Source of the DNA: Marinilactibacillus sp042660675 | GTDB lineage: Bacteria; Bacillota; Bacilli; Lactobacillales; Carnobacteriaceae_A | NCBI RefSeq assembly: GCF_042660675.1 | Contig: NZ_JBHSUL010000003.1 | Span: 35,100-99,099, forward strand | Length of the DNA: 64,000 nucleotides | Direction of reading: 5' to 3' | The notes under the pieces: generated by a model | Database searches by the model: none | Told to the model about the DNA's origin: nothing | The model's input: the letters and a program-made list of their open reading frames with translations, nothing else | Shown here: piece by piece, positions 53,078-60,567 of the stretch | Position numbering within the stretch: position 1 is the first letter of the stretch | Layout of the letters: each line of letters starts with the position of its first letter | Translations under genes and position numbers: made by a program

Positions 53078-54610
53078 ATGAGTGATTCTGAAAAGAACAC
53101 AAATAAAGGTTTGCTTGGCATGGTTGAGCGTGTAGGAAATAAATTACCTCACCCCGTTGTCATTTTCATTATTTTTGCTGTTGGTATTATATTTATTTCA
53201 GAAATTTCGGTTCGTCTAGGCTTAAGCGCGCCAATGATCAATGCGGAAACTGGAGAACCTGGTGTTGTTGAAGCAATCTCTTTAATGAACAAAGAGGGTA
53301 TTGCCTATATTTTCAACAATGCGGTTTCCAACTTCACAGGATTTGCACCATTAGGTACAGTTCTGGTAGCAATGCTTGGTGTTGGGGTTGCAGAATGGAC
53401 TGGATTAATTTCTTCTGCTTTGAAGAAATTGTTAAGTAATGTGCCTACATGGTTACTGACTGCCATGGTCGTCTTTGCCGGTATTATTTCAAATATCGCT
53501 TCCGATGCCGGTTATGTAGTGGTTGTTCCACTAGGTGCCATTATGTTTGCTGCTGCTGGCCGACATCCAATCGCTGGTTTAGCTGCTGCTTTTGCCGGTG
53601 TATCCGCAGGTTTCTCTGCCAATCTGATCTTTGGACCAACAGATGCTTTACTTGCAGGAATTACAAACGATGCACTAACATCTGCTAATATTGACTATTC
53701 AGTTGAAACAACTGGTAACTGGTACTTTATCTTTGTTTCTACATTTGTATTAACTGGGGTCGGGGCTTTCGTTACCGACAAATTCGTCGAACCTCGACTG
53801 GGTGTCTACGATGGAGATTATAAACCTACACAAGAACCTTTATCGTCACAAGAAAACAAAGGTCTCATTTATGCTCTGATCACGCTACTTGCTTTTCTAG
53901 CTGTTATGGCCTTTCTCATGGTCCCACAAGACGCTGCGCTTAGAGCACTAGACGCAAACGGTGATATGACTTTAAGTACCTTCTTATCTTCTGGTTTGCT
54001 ATTTATGATTTTCCTACTATTTGTTCTTCCTGGTCTAGCTTACGGAATCACAATTGGTAAGATCAAGTCTTCTCATGATTTTGTAAAAGGTATGTCTGAA
54101 TCTATGAGCTCAATGGGTGGATACTTAGTATTAGCCTTCTTTGCTGCTCAATTTATCAATTACTTTGCTTATACAAATCTTGGTTCAATCATTGCTAGTA
54201 ACGGAGCGAACTTGTTAGAAAATATCGGATTTGTTGGTTTACCACTGATTCTAGCCTTTATCTTGTTCACTGCATTTATCAATCTTTTCATGGGATCTGC
54301 AAGTGCCAAATGGGCCATCATGGCGCCAATTTTTGCACCTATGATGTTCAACTTGAATATTGCACCTGAAATGACTTTGATGGCTTACCGTATTGCGGAT
54401 TCTTCCACAAACGTTGTTTCTCCATTGATGAGTTATTTCGCTATGATCTTGGTATTTGCTCAGAGATACGACAAGAAAAGTGGCCTGGGAACGATCATTT
54501 CAACAATGATTTACTATACCATCGCTTTCTTGATTGCATGGTCAGTTTTACTTGTTATCTGGTATGTATTCGGACTTCCTTTAGGACCAGGGGCACCAGC
54601 AACACTGTAA
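53078..54610 (+). CDS. AbgT family transporter
   Basis: A 510-residue integral membrane protein of the p-aminobenzoyl-glutamate transporter family. It starts NKGLLGMVERVGNKLPHPVVIFIIF, the usual AbgT opening, followed by about 10-13 helices with SNIASDAGYVVVVPLGAIMF, AGVSAGFSANLIFGPTDALLAGIT and FINLFMGSASAKWAIMAPIF, strongly conserved motifs. AbgT members import p-aminobenzoyl-glutamate or export sulphonamides. AAGGAGG precedes the ATG. No abgA or abgB hydrolase gene is adjacent. Confidence 0.93.
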   Translation: MSDSEKNTNKGLLGMVERVGNKLPHPVVIFIIFAVGIIFISEISVRLGLSAPMINAETGEPGVVEAISLMNKEGIAYIFNNAVSNFTGFAPLGTVLVAMLGVGVAEWTGLISSALKKLLSNVPTWLLTAMVVFAGIISNIASDAGYVVVVPLGAIMFAAAGRHPIAGLAAAFAGVSAGFSANLIFGPTDALLAGITNDALTSANIDYSVETTGNWYFIFVSTFVLTGVGAFVTDKFVEPRLGVYDGDYKPTQEPLSSQENKGLIYALITLLAFLAVMAFLMVPQDAALRALDANGDMTLSTFLSSGLLFMIFLLFVLPGLAYGITIGKIKSSHDFVKGMSESMSSMGGYLVLAFFAAQFINYFAYTNLGSIIASNGANLLENIGFVGLPLILAFILFTAFINLFMGSASAKWAIMAPIFAPMMFNLNIAPEMTLMAYRIADSSTNVVSPLMSYFAMILVFAQRYDKKSGLGTIISTMIYYTIAFLIAWSVLLVIWYVFGLPLGPGAPATL

Positions 54611-54621
54611 AAGCGTAAAAT

Positions 54622-54671
54622 TAAATCCCCTTTTAAATCAACACTTCCGTTGATTTAAAGGGGATTTTTTT
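54622..54671. terminator. Bidirectional terminator between the AbgT and DUF1538 genes
   Basis: AAATCCCCTTTTAAATCAAC pairs with GTTGATTTAAAGGGGATTT, one of the longest stems in the window, with a T run. Confidence 0.85.
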
Positions 54672-56157
54672 AGTTTACAATTTTTTTAGTTTGTTTTGCT
54701 TTCAAATGATAAATCAATCCAAAGATCTGTAAACTGAGGATGGGCATTAAGGCAACTAATGCAATCATACCAAATCCATCAATCAAGACACTCGCGTGTG
54801 GAATAGCTTCCGCAGCTCCTTGTATAAAGGCTAGTATAAAGGTCGCCGTCATTGGACCTGAAGCAACGCCTCCTGCATCAAATGCCATACCCACAAATCT
54901 CTTCGGAACGATATAGCTCATTGAAATGGCTAATATATATCCGGGTAGTAGGATATGCCAAAGTTCTAAATCAAATATAACCAGTCTCATAGCAGAAAGT
55001 AAGATAGCTAATCCTACACCAATAGACAAGGTCGAGAGTACCGCTACTGGTTTGATGGCCCCAGAAGTTACGGTGCCAATTTGTTTAGTTAGAACGCTTA
55101 CTGCTGGCTCTGCTAGGATTGATAAGAAGCCAAGCGAAAAACCTAATATAAATAGTAGACCGTAAGACTCCTGAGCAGCTAAAGTATATCCAATTAAGCT
55201 TCCTACACTCATAAATCCAGCATTCACACCTGAAAGAAATAATACAAGTCCAATAAACACATATAATAGACCAATCAAAATTCTATTTAATTTTCTTTTA
55301 GGCAATCTAAGCCAAAATATTTGGTATAGACCGAAGAGAATGATAATAGGTAATATCGCGATGATCACTTCTCCAACTTGATTGAAAATCTCTCTGATCA
55401 AATCAAGGAAAAAGCCATTTTCCGTTCCCATTACGATATCCAAGGAACCGGATAATTGTTCTGTAGGTGAAAAGACATTAACGACCATAACTGATAGGAT
55501 GGCACCCGTGGAGGCAATCGCTACTAGTCCAAAACTATCCTCTCCTGAGTTTTTACTGCTTTTTTTCAAGGAAGCAATCCCAGTTGATAAGGCGAGTAAA
55601 AAAGGCACGGTTATAGAACCGGTTGTTGCTCCAGAAGCATCGAAGGATATCGATAGAAACTCCGTTGAGGTAAAGAATGAAAGTAACAAGATTATCCCGT
55701 AGGCGATTGTGAGTATAGGAATGATAGATAAACTATAAACAATTCTGAGTAATCCAACAACCACCATTACAGCTATGCCGAGGGAGACTACAATAACGAT
55801 AAAGGAACTGGTGATATCTCCGCCTGTTACGAGTCCTATCTGATTACCTAGTACCGTTAAACTTGGCTCTGCAGATGAGATAAAGAAGCCGAGCAGCAGG
55901 CCGACAATAATAACTACAACGATTTTATTGGACCTTGCTATACCTTTCCCCATATGAGATCCTATAGGTTCGAGTGCAATATCAATCCCCATAAGAAAGA
56001 TTGCAAGTCCAATAACAATGATGATTGCACCGAACAGAAAGCCTATCAGAGAGCTCGTCGGTAATGGAACAAATAGGAAGTGGATAATCAACACTAAAAC
56101 AACGATGGGTGTAACAGCGCGAATAACTTCTAAGAATTTTTCTTTAAGAATATTCAC
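54670..56157 (-). CDS. DUF1538 family membrane protein
   Basis: A 495-residue protein with about 12 hydrophobic helices. It is built as two related halves: GLAIFLMGIDIALEPIGSHMGKGIA at about residue 50 and GLVLFLSGVNAGFMSVGSLIGYTLA at about 302, each followed by a helix and a glutamate-containing motif, SSAEPSLTVLGNQIGLVTGG and ILAEPAVSVLTKQIGTVTSG. The repeat suggests an inverted or parallel two-fold transporter fold. The paralogous AEPxxxVL motifs may line a pore. The substrate is unknown. It follows the double PII-like gene by 27 bases, so the PII protein probably controls it. Confidence 0.85.
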   Translation of the reverse strand: MNILKEKFLEVIRAVTPIVVLVLIIHFLFVPLPTSSLIGFLFGAIIIVIGLAIFLMGIDIALEPIGSHMGKGIARSNKIVVVIIVGLLLGFFISSAEPSLTVLGNQIGLVTGGDITSSFIVIVVSLGIAVMVVVGLLRIVYSLSIIPILTIAYGIILLLSFFTSTEFLSISFDASGATTGSITVPFLLALSTGIASLKKSSKNSGEDSFGLVAIASTGAILSVMVVNVFSPTEQLSGSLDIVMGTENGFFLDLIREIFNQVGEVIIAILPIIILFGLYQIFWLRLPKRKLNRILIGLLYVFIGLVLFLSGVNAGFMSVGSLIGYTLAAQESYGLLFILGFSLGFLSILAEPAVSVLTKQIGTVTSGAIKPVAVLSTLSIGVGLAILLSAMRLVIFDLELWHILLPGYILAISMSYIVPKRFVGMAFDAGGVASGPMTATFILAFIQGAAEAIPHASVLIDGFGMIALVALMPILSLQIFGLIYHLKAKQTKKIVN

Positions 56158-56184
56158 TTAAATAAAGACCTCCTTTCGTTTTAA

Positions 56185-56847
56185 TTAATTAAGTCCTATG
56201 GTTTCATTTAAGTCTGTGACGAATAAGATCCCTTTATTGGGTTCTTCGATATGCAGCTTTTCACTGATTGTATCGATGATTTCTTGAGATTTTGATTTCT
56301 CAGCAATAATCAAGATGATTTCTTTTTCTGGAACAATATCCATATGGAAGACAGTTCTGGATTCTGCGTTACCTGCACCTCTTGCCTGAATGATCGTCCC
56401 TCCTTGAGCCCCCGCATCTTGAGCATACTCCATTACATCTTCCGCTTCTCCTTTATTTACAATTACATAAATAGCTTGATGCATATTTTTAGTCTCCTCA
56501 TTAAAATCAGTTAGTTTTTCTTCAATATTCTCGTGTATCCCCAAAACATCGCTTAAAGATACTCTGAATCCAATTCCGTTACTTTTTTTCTTCATGACCT
56601 TAGCTTTCGCGATATGCTTCAATGCACGAGATGCTTTAGTCTCAGAGGTCACCATCAGTACAATTTCCCGTTTGATGGAATTCAGTCCTAAGGCTTTTAA
56701 AAGACCTTTCCCAGAGGTTCCTTCCCCATAGAAAATCGTACCACCTTCTACGCCTGCTTCGTTCGCTAGCTTAATAATATGATCGCCTTCATTCGGCATT
56801 GTGATACAGACAATCAATTCCATAGCTGTTTCATATTCATTGTGCAT
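56185..56847 (-). CDS. Protein with two tandem PII-like domains
   Basis: A 220-residue soluble protein made of two copies of a nitrogen-regulatory PII-like ferredoxin fold. The first covers about residues 9-90 with MELIVCITMPNEGDHIIKLANEAGVEGGTIFYGEG, the second about 120-215 with AIYVIVNKGEAEDVMEYAQDAGAQGGTIIQARGAG and KEIILIIAEK. The GGTI(F/I)xxxG step is the PII nucleotide-binding turn. The canonical GlnB uridylylation tyrosine loop is not evident. It is immediately upstream of the DUF1538 transporter-like gene and likely binds a nucleotide or small ligand to regulate it. Confidence 0.85.
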   Translation of the reverse strand: MHNEYETAMELIVCITMPNEGDHIIKLANEAGVEGGTIFYGEGTSGKGLLKALGLNSIKREIVLMVTSETKASRALKHIAKAKVMKKKSNGIGFRVSLSDVLGIHENIEEKLTDFNEETKNMHQAIYVIVNKGEAEDVMEYAQDAGAQGGTIIQARGAGNAESRTVFHMDIVPEKEIILIIAEKSKSQEIIDTISEKLHIEEPNKGILFVTDLNETIGLN

Positions 56848-57079
56848 CTAGCCCTCTCCTTTTCACTTATCGTTACGATTGAACCTTTAGGAACTTTCAA
56901 AGTCAGTTTGCTGTTCATACTTAAATCGCCTTTTTTCTCTTAAAAATACCCTTGCTTAAAAGTATTTTTCGAACGTGTTTCTTCATATTAAATGTTTTCC
57001 TTATCAAGTATACCATATTATAACTCTTCATGATAATATCCTCTCTACTATGCAGATTGAAAAAAACTCGTTACTAGCT

Positions 57080-57122
57080 TAAAAAGCTTTTTCCACTTTG
57101 ATTTGAAGTAGAAAAGCTTTTT
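57080..57122 (-). terminator. Terminator of the ABC-F gene
   Basis: On the minus strand AAAAAGCTTTTCTACTT pairs with AAAGTGGAAAAAGCTTTTT around CAAATC. Confidence 0.75.
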
Positions 57123-57126
57123 GTCG

Positions 57127-58674
57127 TTAACTTTTATCGATTTGTTCCATCAACTGTTTTTTTGATTTCAGTAACTCTTGAAATTGGTTTTCAAGTTCTG
57201 TTGTTGATTCGATACTTAGTTGGCTTAAGACAGTTACGATTTCGTTCTCTAGGCGTATTCTTTCTTCTTCAAATGCATCTGGTCCTATCTGATCTTTTGA
57301 TTGTCTATAGTCGTCATACTTACCTTCAAACACTTTAAGAGTCTTGTCTTCAATGATTAACACTCTCTCTGCTAAGTTATGCATAAACCGACGGTCATGA
57401 GACACGAATAAAATACTCCCCTTGTACTCTGCCAGTAAAACTTCTAGCGCTTCAATTGCCTGCGTATCTAAAAAATTTGTTGGTTCATCTAGTATTAAGG
57501 TATTGTAATCTCCAACAATCAACTTGGCTAGCGCTACTTTGACGCGCTCTCCACCACTCAGTACGTGTATTGGTTTATGGACATCATCATTTTTGAATAG
57601 TAATTGCGCTAAAACGATTCGAATCAGAGTTTCTGTCTGTAACGAACCTTCTTTAACGTTCTCTAAAATGGTCTTCTGTTCCTTGAGTACACTAAGATTT
57701 TGAGCAAAATAACCAAGCTTCATCGCTTCTGATCGTTTAATACCTTCTGCTTCTGATAGAATACTTTTTAATAACGTTGTCTTTCCACTACCATTCGTTC
57801 CCACAATGGCAACTTTTTCTCCACCTTTAATAAAGAAACTTGTCGGTTTAAATAAAACCTTTTGAGGAAACGCCAATCCAAAGTCGTTTGCCCGTATAAT
57901 TTTTTTGTTTACGAATCCTCTAGCATTGGTTAACTTCATCTTGATGATTTCCTGTTCTTCTGGTCTCTCTACTGTTTCCAGTTGTTCAATTCTTTTTTCC
58001 ATAGACTTCGCAGATTTATAGAATTTCTGTGCCTTTTTTCTGAAATAAAAATGGCTAGATTCATCTGTTATACGGTCCGCTTTATCTTTTTTGCTTTCTA
58101 AAGCTTCTGTTAACTGTTTTTCCTTTTTCTTATAGGCGTCGTAAGACACTTGTTGACGTTGAAGTTCACTTTGTTTCAATGCTTCATATTCTGAATAGTT
58201 CCCGGTATACTCCGAGATTTTTTCGTGATTGAGCTCCCAAATTTTAGTACAAGTATGATCAAGAAAGTCACGATCATGCGAAATGATGATATAGGCACCT
58301 TTATAAGCCTTGATTTGTTTTTCTAACCACTCCACATGTTCAATATCGAGATGTGTCGTAGGTTCATCTGCAAAGAGCACGCCGGACGCTTCATTCAGAC
58401 TCTTAACAATCGCAGTAGCTGTGATTTCCCCTCCACTTTTTGTCCCGATTGATTCTTTTAATTGCGGAATAAATGAGATTTCCTGATTGCGTTTAACCGT
58501 ACCCGTGTCCGGTTGGAGCGTTCCTTTTAAAATATTTAGTAAGGTTGTTTTCCCACTACCGTTTTTTCCGACTAAACCTATTTTATCTCCTGGTTCTACT
58601 TTCAAGTTTTCTATATTAAATAATGTTCTATCTTTAACCGAGTATGTGATTTGATTTAATTCTATCCAAGACAT
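57127..58674 (-). CDS. ABC-F ATPase, probable antibiotic-resistance ribosome protection type
   Basis: A 515-residue protein with two ABC domains and no membrane segment. Domain 1 (about 1-190) has LVGKNGSGKTTLL, signature KSGGEITATAIV and LFADEPTTHLD; domain 2 (about 285-470) has IVGTNGSGKTTLL, LSGGERVKVALAKL and LILDEPTNFLD. The interdomain linker is long and coiled (about 190-280), and a coiled C-terminal extension follows (RIRLENEIVTVLSQL). Such linker and tail are typical of Vga/Lsa/Msr-type proteins that eject drugs from the ribosome. ATG at 58674 is chosen; an upstream ATG nine codons earlier lacks a ribosome site. Its leader has a terminator and small reading frame. Confidence 0.88.
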   Translation of the reverse strand: MSWIELNQITYSVKDRTLFNIENLKVEPGDKIGLVGKNGSGKTTLLNILKGTLQPDTGTVKRNQEISFIPQLKESIGTKSGGEITATAIVKSLNEASGVLFADEPTTHLDIEHVEWLEKQIKAYKGAYIIISHDRDFLDHTCTKIWELNHEKISEYTGNYSEYEALKQSELQRQQVSYDAYKKKEKQLTEALESKKDKADRITDESSHFYFRKKAQKFYKSAKSMEKRIEQLETVERPEEQEIIKMKLTNARGFVNKKIIRANDFGLAFPQKVLFKPTSFFIKGGEKVAIVGTNGSGKTTLLKSILSEAEGIKRSEAMKLGYFAQNLSVLKEQKTILENVKEGSLQTETLIRIVLAQLLFKNDDVHKPIHVLSGGERVKVALAKLIVGDYNTLILDEPTNFLDTQAIEALEVLLAEYKGSILFVSHDRRFMHNLAERVLIIEDKTLKVFEGKYDDYRQSKDQIGPDAFEEERIRLENEIVTVLSQLSIESTTELENQFQELLKSKKQLMEQIDKS

Positions 58675-58732
58675 GCTGATTTCGCCCTTTCTCTTATCCA
58701 TTCGTTTTCGTCATTAGGATTTAAGAAACATG

Positions 58733-58772
58733 AAAAAAACCTCCTATTCCACTGTTTCGGAATGGGAGGTTT
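58733..58772 (-). terminator. Leader terminator (attenuator) of the ABC-F gene
   Basis: On the minus strand AAACCTCCCATTCC pairs with GGAATAGGAGGTTT with one mismatch around GAAACAGT, then seven T. It lies 59 bases before the ABC-F start, after a leader of about 200 bases. Confidence 0.85.
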
Positions 58773-58796
58773 GAATTTGTGATAGAGATCTATAAG

Positions 58797-58829
58797 ACCA
58801 AAAACACTCAATTGTTTTTAGTCTGGTCC
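58797..58829 (-). other. Hairpin overlapping the end of the leader reading frame
   Basis: On the minus strand AGACTAAAAACA pairs with TGTTTTTGGTCT (one G-T pair). The stop codon of the leader frame lies in its 5' arm. Confidence 0.6.
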
Positions 58830-58874
58830 TCTGTATGCACAATCGCCTGATCCCATTCCATCTAATAAAGACAT
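58818..58874 (-). CDS. Leader peptide (18 aa) upstream of the ABC-F gene
   Basis: An ATG-started frame of 18 codons reads MSLLDGMGSGDCAYRGPD and ends before the terminator. Its codons for Gly-Met-Gly-Ser contain GGAATGGGA (58851-58859), which is exactly complementary to nine bases of the terminator's 5' arm (58759-58767). No strong ribosome site is visible, and a hairpin lies just upstream, so translation is unproven. In known ABC-F resistance genes, ribosomes stalled by a drug on such a leader frame stop terminator formation; that model is inferred here. Confidence 0.5.
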   Translation of the reverse strand: MSLLDGMGSGDCAYRGPD

Positions 58875-58979
58875 AGCTAAATAGAGTTCTAAAAGAACCT
58901 ATTTTTGTCTTATTGATTTGTTATAGGATTAGTTACGCATTGGCCCAGAATACACCTCGATCTTTTTTAAGATGTGTAT

Positions 58980-59008
58980 AGGATACCTTACCATTATTTT
59001 ATTGTCAA
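58980..59008 (-). promoter_or_regulatory. Predicted promoter of the ABC-F leader
   Basis: On the minus strand TTGACA and TATCCT are separated by 17 bases. The transcript would start near 58970, giving a leader of about 300 bases. A 5' hairpin ATACACATCTT/AAGATCGAGGTGTAT follows. Confidence 0.55.
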
Positions 59009-59022
59009 CGATTTCAAGTCGT

Positions 59023-59178
59023 TTACTCGAAATGAACGACTCTATACCAGCTATTTTGGTTATCTATATAGTTTTCAGTATCAAATCCACTTATTGCATA
59101 CCCTATAAAAGAAATACATAAACCAATAACCATAAATGCAACACTTAGTTTCGTTAAAAAAGTTTTCCCGATTTTCAT
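59023..59178 (-). CDS. Short stub resembling the N terminus of a DUF4097 envelope protein
   Basis: A 51-residue frame: basic start MKIGKTFLTKL, one membrane helix (about 12-33, SVAFMVIGLCISFIGYAI), then GFDTENYIDNQNSWYRVVHFE and a stop. The ATG overlaps the DUF1700 stop in an ATGA arrangement, so it is coupled to that gene. DUF4097 proteins with such an N terminus normally continue for 200 or more residues with beta repeats and follow PadR-DUF1700 pairs; here the repeat part is missing, and the ABC-F promoter begins just after. It may be a truncated remnant or a small working membrane protein. Confidence 0.6.
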   Translation of the reverse strand: MKIGKTFLTKLSVAFMVIGLCISFIGYAISGFDTENYIDNQNSWYRVVHFE

Positions 59179-59768
59179 AGACTTAATGCACCCCTTTGAC
59201 GAAATACTTTTTCTTTAAAGTAATTTGTTGTTTTCTGACTGTATCTAACGAACCGCTTACTAATACTTATTGTTATTAATGTAATCAATAAGCCTGCTCC
59301 AAATAGCATCAAACCAATTCCAAGCTGCGTCAATCCTATATGAAATCCATCCATTAAAGCTAGTGGACTTAAGATTGCACTCGCCAATCCACCCGCGATT
59401 CCTGCGAAGGCAAGGGCTCCAGTCATAACTGGAATACACCAAATCACAACATAAAAGCTAAATACCAGTAAGACACCTGCCAACCCCAGTGATCCCCAAA
59501 GCGGAAATCCTAAAATCAATAGAATCACAAGATATGGACTAAACTTTTTAGATACTGGTAAATCCCATTCAAGAGGTGTACCTTTAACCGACTCAATAAT
59601 TTGTTCAGGTGTGTCTAGTTGACTGACTGCTTGCTCTTCTGTCATTCCTTCTTCCATAAGATCAAGGATCATTTCATCATAATAATCCACTAATTCTCGA
59701 ACTTCTTCTGGCCTCATAATGTAAGATAACTGGCTGCTCAATGTTTTAATAAATTCAATTCTATTCAT
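59175..59768 (-). CDS. DUF1700 (HAAS-type) membrane protein
   Basis: A 197-residue protein. Residues 1-60 (MNRIEFIKTLSSQLSYIMRPEEVRELVDYYDEMI, EEGMTEEQAVSQLDTPEQIIE) form the helical HAAS domain, and about four hydrophobic helices follow to residue 180, with a basic tail (RQRGA). Such proteins pair with PadR regulators and DUF4097 proteins and act in envelope stress responses; the exact role is unknown. It overlaps the PadR gene by eight bases and the next stub by four. Confidence 0.85.
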   Translation of the reverse strand: MNRIEFIKTLSSQLSYIMRPEEVRELVDYYDEMILDLMEEGMTEEQAVSQLDTPEQIIESVKGTPLEWDLPVSKKFSPYLVILLILGFPLWGSLGLAGVLLVFSFYVVIWCIPVMTGALAFAGIAGGLASAILSPLALMDGFHIGLTQLGIGLMLFGAGLLITLITISISKRFVRYSQKTTNYFKEKVFRQRGALSL

Positions 59769-60078
59769 CTTCTACACTCCTTTTAATATATTCATGTATC
59801 GCTTGAACTTTCTCCCAAGAATCTAAGAATCCCTGAATACTTTTGAGTCCTTCTGGCTGAATCTGATAGTATTTTCTCAGTCGCCCGTTATATGCATTGG
59901 AATAGGTAGTTACCTTCCCCTGACTTTCTAACCTTTTTAAAATAGGATATAGCGTGGACTCGGTGATTGGTAAATGAGAAGAAACAGTCTTTACAATTTC
60001 GTATCCGTAGGAATCTCCATAATTCAAATTTGCTAAAATGTAATATTCAATTAACCCTTTTTTTAACTGCGTGTCCAA
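59761..60078 (-). CDS. PadR family transcriptional regulator
   Basis: A 105-residue winged-helix protein of the short PadR-s2 type. KKGLIEYYILANLNYGDSYGYEIVKTV and ESTLYPILKRLESQGKVTTY are the PadR DNA-binding marks, followed by the wing GRLRKYYQIQPEG and a short helix. It heads the unit PadR-DUF1700-stub and likely represses it and responds to envelope or drug stress, as known for LmrR-type relatives. AGGAGG lies seven bases before the ATG. Confidence 0.92.
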   Translation of the reverse strand: MDTQLKKGLIEYYILANLNYGDSYGYEIVKTVSSHLPITESTLYPILKRLESQGKVTTYSNAYNGRLRKYYQIQPEGLKSIQGFLDSWEKVQAIHEYIKRSVEDE

Positions 60079-60218
60079 CTCGACACCTCCTTATACGCAA
60101 TACTATATATTACATAGTATGAAATTACAAGCTTTATATCTTTATTTTTTCTATGCCTTTATTCTATTTCATTATGTGATACAATTTGTGAGCATATTAA
60201 AATAGAGGAGGTTGGGAA

Positions 60219-60491
60219 ATGATTTCTAAAAAGAATCGTAGATTACTACAGTTATTGGGATTTGTCATAGGTATATCTTTTGGATTGTGGCGTCCGCAAC
60301 AAGTTCAGATGATGTTGCCGCTGCTTGGAATCACTGTTGGTATCGGGTACTTTTTTCTATCAAGAGTCTCCATGGAAAATAAAACGGACCTAACCGAAAT
60401 CAAATGGTTTGTTCCTATTCAAATGATTATGTATTTTGTAATTGGTGGGGCAATTGGTTCTTCCGTTCATTTATATATAGCATTCTTCTAA
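60219..60491 (+). CDS. Small membrane protein of unknown function, 90 aa
   Basis: A 90-residue protein after a strong GAGGAGG site. A basic start (ISKKNRRLLQ) leads into a helix (about 10-24), a second (about 31-48) and a third (about 66-88), with the polar loop SMENKTDLTEIKW between the last two. The family is not recognised. It is divergent from the PadR operon with a 140-base spacer and ends at a terminator shared with pepC. Confidence 0.65.
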   Translation: MISKKNRRLLQLLGFVIGISFGLWRPQQVQMMLPLLGITVGIGYFFLSRVSMENKTDLTEIKWFVPIQMIMYFVIGGAIGSSVHLYIAFF

Positions 60492-60538
60492 AAAAGAGAC
60501 ACGTTAAATGTTTTGAACATTTTAACGTGCCTCTTTTA
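60490..60538. terminator. Bidirectional terminator between the 90-aa protein gene and pepC
   Basis: AAAAAGAGACACGTTAAA pairs with TTTAACGTGCCTCTTTT, with an inner ATGTTTTGAACAT loop. Confidence 0.8.
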
Positions 60539-60567
60539 ATTTAAACAATAAAGTTGATTCAATAATC

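Noticed and set aside
56943..56970. Hairpin AAAAATAC/GTATTTTT before the double-PII gene as attenuator
   Set aside because: The stem is only eight A/T-rich pairs and lacks a proper T run after it on the minus strand.
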